The translations under genes and the position numbers were made by a program. Under the pieces are notes generated by a model. The model ran no database searches. It was given only the letters and a program-made list of their open reading frames with translations, and was not told where the DNA came from. A stretch of DNA of 9,864 bases from Candidatus Melainabacteria bacterium (GTDB taxonomy: Bacteria; Cyanobacteriota; Vampirovibrionia; LMEP-6097), in contig JAPPOW010000070.1 of assembly GCA_028817775.1 (NCBI GenBank), positions 1-9,864 of the forward strand. The letters run 5' to 3'. How positions within the stretch are numbered: position 1 is the stretch's first letter; every line of letters starts with the position of its first letter. Positions 1 to 5,237 of the stretch are shown here, in pieces.

Positions 1-71
1 TAATTAGATACAGATAACTAAAAATCATATTATTAAAATTTTCAATCATAATTGTATTATCATAATGGTAA

Positions 72-77
72 TATAAT
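72..77 (+). promoter_or_regulatory. probable -10 box (TATAAT) of clpX
   Basis: A perfect TATAAT ends 12 bases before the clpX ATG. By the usual spacing, transcription would begin near 84, leaving a leader of about six bases with no room for a Shine-Dalgarno site; the bases before ATG (AAGAAT) are not a convincing one. No good -35 hexamer is visible at 17 bp upstream. The region is very AT-rich, so a chance match is possible. Confidence 0.4.
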
Positions 78-89
78 AGTTATAAGAAT

Positions 90-1418
90 ATGTCAAAGAA
101 AGACGCTCCACTGCTTCAATGTTCATTTTGTGGTAAAACCCAGGATCAAGTCCAGAAACTAATTGCTGGGCCTGGTATTTACATTTGTGATGAATGTGTT
201 CATCTCTGTAATGAAATTCTTGTTGATGAAGGAATTAGTATTGATGCTGATGAGGAGCAGTTGGTTAAACAAGGAGCTGATGCTTTTGATGCTGATAAAT
301 TACCTAGTCCTAAGGATATTAATACTCACCTGAATGAATATGTGATTGGTAGTAGCGACGCGAAGAAAACTTTGTCAGTTGCTGTCTACAACCACTACAA
401 GCGAATCTTCCACAATTTTAGTTCTGATGCTGATGAGGTTGAAATCCAGAAATCCAATATCTTATTGATTGGTCCTACTGGTAGTGGTAAGACTCATGTG
501 GTTGAGACTTTGGCTAAGTTTCTCAATGTACCATTTGCAATTGCTGATGCTACTACTATTACTGAAGCTGGTTATGTTGGTGAAGATGCCGAGAATATTT
601 TGCAACGACTCTACCAAAACGCAGAAGGTAATCTAGACAAGGCAGAGAAGGGCATCATCTACATCGACGAAATCGACAAGATCACCCGTAAGTCTGAGAA
701 TCCTTCTATCACTCGTGATGTCTCCGGTGAAGGCGTGCAACAAGCTTTGCTTAAGATGATCGAAGGTACCAAGGCAAATATCCCGGCGCATGGTAATCGT
801 AAACACCCGCAGATGGATATGATTGAATTGGATACCAGCAATATTTTATTTATTTGTGGTGGAGCATTTGTTGGTTTGGATAAAGTTATTGACAAGCGCC
901 GTCTTAAGTCACACTCGACAGTCGGTTTTGGCTCAGTGTCTACTACTGAAGATGAGCGTGCCAAGCGTTTGAGTGAATCATTTAAGTTTGTTGAGGCTGA
1001 GGATCTAGTGCACTTTGGTTTGATCCCTGAATTTGTGGGTAGGGTACCGGTGATTAGCTATCTTGAAGCACCTGATGTCGCTGCTCTCAAGCAAATTCTT
1101 ACCAAACCGCGTAATTCACTAATTAAGCAGTATCAGAAATTATTAGAGATGGATGGGGTGGAGCTAGAATTTGCTGATGATGCGATCGAAGCAATTGCAA
1201 TCAAAGCTCAGAAACGTAAAATGGGTGCTCGTGCACTGCGCAGTATTGTTGAAGCCGTGATGAAAGACATCATGTTTGAAGTACCTTCATCTAAGGATAC
1301 TAAGGCAATCACCATTAGTGCTGAGATGGTTAATAATTTAAATTTGGCTGAAGTAATTCCAATGGAAGTCAAGGAAACTAAGAGAAGTCAATCGAAGTTG
1401 AAGCCGAAGACTGCTTAG
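90..1418 (+). CDS. clpX: ATP-dependent Clp protease ATP-binding subunit ClpX
   Basis: AAA+ unfoldase that recognises tagged cytoplasmic proteins, unfolds them with ATP and feeds them to the ClpP peptidase. The 442 residues are a full-length ClpX. An N-terminal zinc finger has C11, C14, C33 and C36. Walker A GPTGSGKT is at 128-135, the pore loop GYVG at 161-164, Walker B with DEID at 193-196, the RKH loop at 237-239, the box VII arginine finger R318 (PEFVGR), and sensor 2 GAR at 379-381. The ClpP-docking IGF loop reads VGF at 278-280, a conservative change. The residue 45-70 linker and the lysine-rich tail are family-variable. ClpP is not in the window; in many bacteria clpP lies just upstream, which would be to the left of base 1. 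The start is the first ATG and puts the zinc finger at its normal place. The last 41 bases overlap a small gene on the other strand. Confidence 0.98.
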   Translation: MSKKDAPLLQCSFCGKTQDQVQKLIAGPGIYICDECVHLCNEILVDEGISIDADEEQLVKQGADAFDADKLPSPKDINTHLNEYVIGSSDAKKTLSVAVYNHYKRIFHNFSSDADEVEIQKSNILLIGPTGSGKTHVVETLAKFLNVPFAIADATTITEAGYVGEDAENILQRLYQNAEGNLDKAEKGIIYIDEIDKITRKSENPSITRDVSGEGVQQALLKMIEGTKANIPAHGNRKHPQMDMIELDTSNILFICGGAFVGLDKVIDKRRLKSHSTVGFGSVSTTEDERAKRLSESFKFVEAEDLVHFGLIPEFVGRVPVISYLEAPDVAALKQILTKPRNSLIKQYQKLLEMDGVELEFADDAIEAIAIKAQKRKMGARALRSIVEAVMKDIMFEVPSSKDTKAITISAEMVNNLNLAEVIPMEVKETKRSQSKLKPKTA

Positions 1419-1542
1419 AATCTTCTTCTTGCTCCCACGGTCTAAAGGTGAGGAGCATTAGTCCAGCACCAAATAGAATAATTGGTGATGCCAAAATTAA
1501 GCCTTCAATAATCATCCTCGGTAGTTCTAAAAGTAACTTCAT
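1378..1542 (-). CDS. small single-pass membrane protein (54 aa)
   Basis: I do not recognise this gene. It starts MKLLLELPRM, has one hydrophobic stretch at about residues 11-32 (IIEGLILASPIILFGAGLML), then RPWEQEED and a polar, serine-rich tail. Its ATG overlaps the TGA of the upstream 89-aa gene (ATGA) and is preceded by AAGGAAGAAG, a good Shine-Dalgarno site, so translation is probably coupled. The 3' end runs 41 bases into clpX on the opposite strand, so the last 13 codons are antisense to the ClpX tail. It resembles the 39-aa gene at 4702-4821: both have LILA, a proline, a hydrophobic run, then R, P, acidic residues and QS. The small size makes it tentative, but ribosome site, overlap and the partner copy support it. 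Confidence 0.6.
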   Translation of the reverse strand: MKLLLELPRMIIEGLILASPIILFGAGLMLLTFRPWEQEEDSKQSSASTSIDFS

Positions 1543-1808
1543 AGCTTCTTCCTTATTCTTTGTTTGATTCTGTGCCTATCTAGCTTAATCATTATATACC
1601 ACCCATAGCCAATTAATCCAAAGCCCACTGTGAATATGACGATGGACAAGGCTAGGCTTGTAATATTTGGCTTGATTAGGAGACTTAGGTTTCCATTGAT
1701 TGCACTGTTATAAATCTTTGAACCTAGTATTGAGCAGCAGGCTATACCTGTAATCTGTGAAACTGTTGCAATATATTTTGATGCATGTTCTTCAATAATA
1801 AATCTCAT
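1539..1808 (-). CDS. small membrane protein, two predicted helices (89 aa)
   Basis: Function unknown. A weakly hydrophobic segment at about 12-34 (YIATVSQITGIACC) is followed by a strong one at about 50-72 (LALSIVIFTVGFGLIGYGWY). The end is very basic (KLDRHRIKQRIRKKL), which suggests that the C-terminus stays in the cytoplasm. The ATG overlaps the stop of the lamin-tail-like gene (ATGA), and its own stop overlaps the ATG of the 54-aa gene, so three genes are tightly coupled. Layout and sequence resemble the 75-aa gene at 4822-5049: a Y-(I/L)-A-T start of helix 1, and a second helix ending in GY-x(2)-Y followed by a charged tail. I infer a duplicated membrane module but cannot name it. Confidence 0.75.
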   Translation of the reverse strand: MRFIIEEHASKYIATVSQITGIACCSILGSKIYNSAINGNLSLLIKPNITSLALSIVIFTVGFGLIGYGWYIMIKLDRHRIKQRIRKKL

Positions 1809-2851
1809 CTTAGTTTCACCCCAAAACCACCTGAATCAACTTTCTCATAACTAAACCTATCAATGCTTTGCTCTTGGCAGCTTAGTTCTAAATGATCAGG
1901 GCTTGAATTATTAAGTCCAAGATTTGCTTCTAGTTTGAATTTTGATTTGGCATTGAGTATCTGCTTGTCAAACTGATAACGCTTCCTGACAGCATCAGAG
2001 AGAATGCAGTCTGTGAGCTTGAATTCCTTACTTGATCTATTGTTTAGGATTGCATACTCTGGTTCTGTAACATGCAGCTCTGCAATATAGACTGGGCTTA
2101 ATTCGATTGAGTGTTCTAAGTAGCGCTCGCTTGATGGAGTGCTGAGGTAATAATGGCGTGCTAGTTCTTCTTGCTCTTCTTGGGTTGCTTCGCTAACATC
2201 ATAGCGAGCATTGAGAAACTGACTCACTGCATAGGATTTGACTGGTGCCTCTGATTCTAGTTTTAGTTGTGACTTAACTGCAAGCTCTGGTAAGTAGAAA
2301 AAATTACTTGCTTTGCTCAATAAGCTTTGGTAACCATCCTGAAAATAAAATGCTTTGATCTCGTTGTTGCCGATACTTAGCTCTTCAGGTTCTTGGTAGT
2401 AGATACCAGCTTCTTTTTCTATTAGTTCAGTAATTTGGTCAGCATGTTCTAGGGTTTGGTAGTTTAATTGTGGTTTGCTTGGTGCTGGTGGTCTAAGTAG
2501 TAATCTCTCACTAGCTTTGCTGGCTCTACTACGTAGTAACCTAGTGCGGATCTTGACACTAAGCTGATAGTCACCTAATTCAATTACTTCAGGGACTTGA
2601 AGCTGCAGCATATCTCCGTTGGCTTTGATAACTTTTGCCCTTAGCTTGATCTTGCCCTTGCTCAAAATGACTTTGTGAGCATTTGGCATGCCTCTAATAA
2701 ATCCTTGCCCATAAATCTTGACTTGAGTAGCTGGACTGATCATTGTTTCACTAATTTTGGTAATGCTTGGGCTGGGGATGCGTTTAATCTTGCGTGCTTG
2801 TACTGGGTTAAGTGCTACTAAAACTAGTAGCAAGAATAGATTGGTTCTCAT
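1805..2851 (-). CDS. exported protein with IPT/TIG-like and lamin-tail-like domains
   Basis: The 348 residues open with a clean signal peptide (MRTNLFLLLVLVALNPVQA, cut probably after A19) and then a basic stretch. Residues 27-102 read as an IPT/TIG immunoglobulin-like fold (SITKISETMISPATQVKIYG, later GDYQLSVKI). The middle is charged and unfamiliar. Residues 252-340 have the pattern of a lamin-tail domain (VYIAELHVTEPEYAILNN, later LTDCILSD, YQFDKQIL, HLELSCQEQSIDRFSYEK). Such domains are common in surface and envelope proteins, where they bind or scaffold; no enzyme motif is visible. A strong Shine-Dalgarno (TAGGAG) sits before ATG and overlaps the stop of the upstream propeller gene, nine bases away. 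It is therefore probably made together with the propeller protein and may be its partner. Domain calls rest on pattern reading and are moderate, the lamin-tail one weaker. Confidence 0.85.
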   Translation of the reverse strand: MRTNLFLLLVLVALNPVQARKIKRIPSPSITKISETMISPATQVKIYGQGFIRGMPNAHKVILSKGKIKLRAKVIKANGDMLQLQVPEVIELGDYQLSVKIRTRLLRSRASKASERLLLRPPAPSKPQLNYQTLEHADQITELIEKEAGIYYQEPEELSIGNNEIKAFYFQDGYQSLLSKASNFFYLPELAVKSQLKLESEAPVKSYAVSQFLNARYDVSEATQEEQEELARHYYLSTPSSERYLEHSIELSPVYIAELHVTEPEYAILNNRSSKEFKLTDCILSDAVRKRYQFDKQILNAKSKFKLEANLGLNNSSPDHLELSCQEQSIDRFSYEKVDSGGFGVKLR

Positions 2852-2860
2852 GTTTATCTC

Positions 2861-3607
2861 CTAAGTGTATATTTCTAATACTCGTTGCTTCTCAAGAAGA
2901 GGTAAGTCGGTTATTAGTTTGTTGATTTGTTTCATTAATTTGGCACTGAACCAGGCTCCAGTCCTGGCATCTAGCTGTGCTGTGTATTGTTCAAGTTTCA
3001 TCTTCTCCGAGAATTTGTAATCACTTGCACTCAGTAGCTTGTAAACTAGCTCTTTACGTTGGTAATAGATTTGGGTTAGCTCTGTTAGTATGTTTTCTCT
3101 AATGTTAGCGGTAATACGGGCGCTAGTATTGATATCAGTAATCTCTGGATCATAGACTAAATTGCTTAACTGCCATTTGAATCTGATACCAGCATTGATT
3201 TGATCATCATTGCGGTCAAGATTAGTTATTCCAAGTCCGCTATTGAGATTGCTACTAGCTGAAGAAAAACTATCTTCTGCTTCAGTTTCAATTGCAAGTA
3301 TATCTTCGGTATCGCGTTCAGCAAAGGCTTCAAAGTCAGGGATTAGATTACGCCAACGAGCCTGGCGCTTGTACTTACCAAAGTCTCTACCTGTAGGAAT
3401 ACCTGCAAACTCAAGTGCTACTTGGTGTAAATCCTGGATCTTGGGTTCAGCACTAATGATCTTGATAAAGTTGGCTTTGGCTCGTGGTTGTTTGGCTGTC
3501 TGACTTTGCTCTGCTTTTAAACTAAAAATCTGTCCTTGAGAATTACTAATGAGTAATTTACCAGCTTGACTTGTAAAGAATAGAAATCGTTTTGGTAATC
3601 TTTTGAT
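2861..3607 (-). CDS. beta-propeller protein, C-terminal part (frameshifted from the 3517-4683 frame)
   Basis: An open frame of about 248 codons continues the propeller gene in a different frame. It has no ATG near its beginning (the first internal one is far downstream, in EKMKLEQY), so it cannot easily be translated alone. Reading starts IKRLPKRFLFFTSQAGKLL and ISNSQGQIFSLKAEQ, which supplies a seventh propeller blade matching the six in the upstream frame. A separate domain follows: a GRDFGKYKRQARW segment, an acidic/serine stretch, then NAGIRFKWQLSNLVYDPE and a long helical region with IRENILTELTQIYYQRKELV, ending GAWFSAKLMKQINKLITDLP. The function of this domain is not known to me. The stop TAG overlaps the Shine-Dalgarno of the next gene. 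Adding one base to the T5 (plus strand) at 3607-3611 joins both parts into one protein of about 600 residues counting from 4683, or about 539 from 4479. Confidence 0.75.
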   Translation of the reverse strand: MKRLPKRFLFFTSQAGKLLISNSQGQIFSLKAEQSQTAKQPRAKANFIKIISAEPKIQDLHQVALEFAGIPTGRDFGKYKRQARWRNLIPDFEAFAERDTEDILAIETEAEDSFSSASSNLNSGLGITNLDRNDDQINAGIRFKWQLSNLVYDPEITDINTSARITANIRENILTELTQIYYQRKELVYKLLSASDYKFSEKMKLEQYTAQLDARTGAWFSAKLMKQINKLITDLPLLEKQRVLEIYT

Positions 3608-4683
3608 TTTTGTGAATCTGCGACATTAATTTCCTGCCATTCAAGAGGATTGCCAGGGCTTGCTTGGTAAAGCCCGCGGCTGGTAATTGCAAGTATCTGC
3701 TGCTGATTAGTTTCAATTGAACGAATCGTGTAGAAACCATCAGCATTGGCTTTGAGCCCACTATTAGCTTTGATCCAAGATTTGCCTTGATTACTACTTT
3801 GGTAAACACCAGAACTGCTTGCTAAGTAAATTACAGCACCGGTTTCAGTGAAGCGCCCGAAACCAAATGAGTCATTGAAGTCTCTGTCTAAACCATAGCT
3901 ACGATTGAACCATTTACCCTTGGTTCCGTGATAATAGAAACCATTAACAGCACTAGCGTACTTAACTTTCTTGCCTGATCTATTGAGTAACATAAAGTTT
4001 GCATCCTGCGGGCTCAATTCATCAAGTTGCCAATCAAAGTTGGCTTGAAAGCCACTGCGCTCTATTGCGGCTTGATAAATTCCTTGTCTGCAAGCAATAA
4101 AAATATTGGAGCGAGATTTGATTACTTGTTGGCAAGCTGCTTTGGAAAAAATCCGGCGGTAGTTCTTAAAGACCCCCATATCGGTTGCTAGGTAAAAATC
4201 TTTGCCGTCAACAAAAATATCATTGATGACTAAGCCAAGTTCATTGGTATTGGATTTGAGTAGTTTGATTGGTTCATTGTTGAAATATAATTGTCCTGAA
4301 TTGCTATAGAGCAGTCCCTCTCGAAACCAACGTGCTTGTTCTACTGGACGGACTTTACTGGTCAGTAATTCACTTTGATATTTTGGGTAACTTGTATTAG
4401 CATTACTCGGTAAAAATGAAAAAATCATCAATACTAGCCCGCAGAGCAAACTAGTTGTAGTATTCTTAAAAGACCTCAGCCTTGAGCTGAGTAGGCTCTG
4501 TTGGGGAGTCGCCAAGCGGTAAGGCACCGGGTTTTGGTCTCGGCATTCGTGGGTTCGAATCCTACCTCCCCAGCCATTTCCATGAATCTCTGGGTTATTA
4601 AACCCTATGCTCCCCCAGCCATTTTTCAAAAACTCCCAGCCATTTTCAAAAAAACGGCAAAAAATATCTAATTTAAAAAACAT
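3517..4683 (-). CDS. exported beta-propeller (BNR/YCF48-like) protein, N-terminal part
   Basis: Six repeated blades can be read: LLYSNSGQLY at 124, FYLATDMGVF at 163, IFIACRQGIYQ at 194, KYASAVNGFYY at 241, IYLASSSGVYQ at 285 with the Asp-box SSNQGKSW at 296-303, and LAITSRGLYQ at 331. This is the sialidase/YCF48-like propeller class, usually a binding scaffold. A signal peptide lies inside the frame at about residues 70-95 (RLRSFKN, then a hydrophobic run, then PSNA), so the mature protein is exported. The start is uncertain. ATG at 4683 has a textbook ribosome site (AGGAGAAGAGG) 18 bases after the 39-aa gene, but residues 1-62 then come from repeats and the antisense of tRNA-Gln (the GRIRTHE/RDQNPVPYRLATP artefact). 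A CTG at 4479 would give a normal signal peptide but has no ribosome site. Residues after about 359 are out of frame. Confidence 0.7.
   Translation of the reverse strand: MFFKLDIFCRFFENGWEFLKNGWGSIGFNNPEIHGNGWGGRIRTHECRDQNPVPYRLATPQQSLLSSRLRSFKNTTTSLLCGLVLMIFSFLPSNANTSYPKYQSELLTSKVRPVEQARWFREGLLYSNSGQLYFNNEPIKLLKSNTNELGLVINDIFVDGKDFYLATDMGVFKNYRRIFSKAACQQVIKSRSNIFIACRQGIYQAAIERSGFQANFDWQLDELSPQDANFMLLNRSGKKVKYASAVNGFYYHGTKGKWFNRSYGLDRDFNDSFGFGRFTETGAVIYLASSSGVYQSSNQGKSWIKANSGLKANADGFYTIRSIETNQQQILAITSRGLYQASPGNPLEWQEINVADSQKSKDYQNDFYSLQVKLVNYSLVILKDRFLV
4475..4491 (-). terminator. hairpin with short T run, possible weak terminator on the minus strand
   Basis: CTCAGC and GCTGAG are perfect complements around a five-base loop. 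Read on the minus strand the stem is followed by GTCTTTT, which has the form of a weak intrinsic terminator. It lies between tRNA-Gln and the propeller signal peptide, so it could reduce minus-strand transcription coming from 5049. With only six base pairs it may be incidental. Confidence 0.25.
4502..4576 (+). tRNA. tRNA-Gln (anticodon TTG)
   Basis: A complete cloverleaf is present. The acceptor is TGGGGAG paired with CTCCCCA (4566-4572), the discriminator G is at 4573, and CCA at 4574-4576 is encoded. The D stem is GCC/GGC, the anticodon stem CCGGG/CTCGG with loop TTTTGGT, giving anticodon TTG which reads CAA. The T arm is GTGGG-TTCGAAT-CCTAC with one G-T pair. The gene points against its neighbours, which all run on the minus strand, and it lies inside the open frame of the propeller gene. 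Imperfect copies of its 3' end follow at 4610 and 4633. Confidence 0.97.
4566..4654 (+). repeat. three imperfect copies of the tRNA-Gln 3' end
   Basis: The acceptor strand plus CCA of tRNA-Gln and its flank recur twice downstream: 4566-4579 (CTCCCCAGCCATTT), 4610-4632 (CTCCCCCAGCCATTTTTC then AAAAA) and 4633-4654 (CTCCCAGCCATTTTC then seven A). Copies 2 and 3 are back to back. Between copies 1 and 2 is a hairpin GGGTT-ATTA-AACCC (4592-4605), possibly the tRNA's terminator or processing stem. Copies of a tRNA 3' end are what site-specific integration leaves behind, but no integrase is in the window; local tandem duplication is the simpler view. Confidence 0.6.
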
Positions 4684-4701
4684 CCTCTTCTCCTCTTGGA
4701 T

Positions 4702-4821
4702 TTAGGATTGTGTTTGTTCAGGAGCTTCGTCGTCAGGCATGCGCAGTGCAATATTCGCCAAAAGTCCCCATATTATAAAGGGAGCAATTGACAATGCAAG
4801 TATTAGGGCACGATCATCCAT
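4702..4821 (-). CDS. small single-pass membrane protein (39 aa)
   Basis: Starts MDDRALILALSIAPFIIWGL, with one hydrophobic stretch at about residues 5-26, followed by ALRMPDDEAPEQTQS, a short acidic tail. I do not recognise it. Its ATG follows the TAA of the 75-aa gene with no gap, and GAGGAAAA at the end of that gene serves as ribosome site. It looks like the 54-aa gene at 1378-1542, both in sequence and in standing directly behind a two-helix membrane gene. No catalytic residues are possible in so short a protein; a structural subunit or regulator of a larger membrane protein is likely. Confidence 0.6.
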   Translation of the reverse strand: MDDRALILALSIAPFIIWGLLANIALRMPDDEAPEQTQS

Positions 4822-5049
4822 TTATTGTTTTTCCTCTGTGTAGATATTATAGCCCGCTATCAAGCAAATTAAGCTACCTGTCACCAAGATAAGGTTGAGC
4901 TTCCAACTAATTGGAGGAATCTCTAGCTCTGTAGGTACCAGGAATTGCCAAGCTGTGTACATTAGAGTACCGCTGACGACTGCAAGTATCGTTGCAAGGT
5001 AAGTTTTTTGCTTTTCGTTGGGCTTGAAGCTCTTGAATCTTTCGACCAT
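4822..5049 (-). CDS. small membrane protein, two predicted helices (75 aa)
   Basis: Unknown function. A basic N-terminus (VERFKSFKPNEKQK) precedes two hydrophobic segments at about 18-38 (LATILAVVSGTLMYTAWQFL) and 50-69 (LNLILVTGSLICLIAGYNIY), joined by an acidic, proline-containing loop, and the protein ends TEEKQ. This topology puts both ends in the cytoplasm. It is the first gene of the minus-strand cluster. There is no Shine-Dalgarno; an extended -10 (TGTCATAAT) ends eight bases before ATG, so the message is nearly leaderless. It seems to be a paralogue of the 89-aa gene at 1539-1808. Confidence 0.7.
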   Translation of the reverse strand: MVERFKSFKPNEKQKTYLATILAVVSGTLMYTAWQFLVPTELEIPPISWKLNLILVTGSLICLIAGYNIYTEEKQ

Positions 5050-5057
5050 GGTTATTG

Positions 5058-5066
5058 ATTATGACA
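5058..5066 (-). promoter_or_regulatory. extended -10 (TGTCATAAT) of the 75-aa gene cluster
   Basis: Read on the minus strand, TGT-CATAAT matches the extended -10 pattern, with TTTCAA 17 bp upstream of CATAAT as a weak -35. The predicted start of transcription is near 5051, two bases before the ATG at 5049, giving an almost leaderless mRNA for the whole minus-strand cluster. Confidence 0.4.
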
Positions 5067-5140
5067 AGCCCATTACTAGATTGAAAGGGGTCAAAAAACC
5101 TCTCTGGATTTATGTGAATGTTTAGCTGTGGCAAGGTTTT

Positions 5141-5173
5141 TAGCTTCCAAAAGAAGCTATGTGGAAGACCACA
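5141..5173 (+). promoter_or_regulatory. two back-to-back inverted repeats in the divergent intergenic region
   Basis: TAGCTTC-CAAAA-GAAGCTA (5141-5159, seven perfect pairs) is followed without a gap by TGTGG-AAGA-CCACA (5160-5173, five perfect pairs). Neither is followed by a T run on either strand, so they are not typical terminators. They lie between the 75-aa gene and umuD and could be regulator sites or RNA structure if transcription starts further upstream. Confidence 0.45.
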
Positions 5174-5210
5174 AAGCCAAGTCAAGAGGCTAGCAAAGTT
5201 AAGAATATAC

Positions 5211-5226
5211 ACTTATAAAAATAAGT
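5211..5226 (+). promoter_or_regulatory. palindrome upstream of umuD, candidate SOS operator
   Basis: ACTTAT-AAAA-ATAAGT is a perfect 16-base inverted repeat with a four-base centre. It covers about -27 to -12 relative to the inferred start and touches the -10 box TATAAT at 5226. umuDC genes are classically repressed by LexA at an operator over the promoter, so the position fits; the sequence does not match the operators I know from E. coli, Bacillus or cyanobacteria, so the regulator is inferred only. Confidence 0.45.
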
Positions 5227-5231
5227 ATAAT
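5226..5231 (+). promoter_or_regulatory. -10 box (TATAAT) of umuDC
   Basis: A perfect TATAAT lies six bases before the ATG at 5238. Standard spacing places the first transcribed base at that ATG, giving a leaderless message, which agrees with the lack of a Shine-Dalgarno site. No clear -35 is visible. The AT-rich setting lowers certainty. Confidence 0.4.
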
Positions 5232-5237
5232 TATATT

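Noticed and set aside
659..964. Minus-strand frame opposite clpX
   Set aside because: It is antisense to the most conserved part of ClpX and has no independent support.
3210..3503. Plus-strand frame of 97 codons
   Set aside because: It lies opposite the C-terminal part of the propeller gene, has a skewed Ser/Leu/Arg composition and no ribosome site.
3558..3809. Minus-strand frame of 83 codons inside the propeller gene
   Set aside because: It overlaps blades 5 and 6 in another frame and has no recognisable protein character; it is not the frame that restores blade 7.
4907..5212. Minus-strand frame of 101 codons overlapping the 75-aa gene
   Set aside because: It crosses the divergent promoter region and hairpins, and the overlapping 75-aa frame has better membrane-protein character and a directly abutting partner gene.
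5118..5237. In-frame extension of the UmuD-like protein back to ATG 5118, containing a Cys-Gly that recalls the UmuD cleavage site
   Set aside because: The Cys-Gly would lie about 57 residues before QHPSA instead of 21, the stretch is full of basic and aromatic residues unlike the UmuD arm, and it covers the inverted repeats and the -10 box, so it is more likely untranslated.
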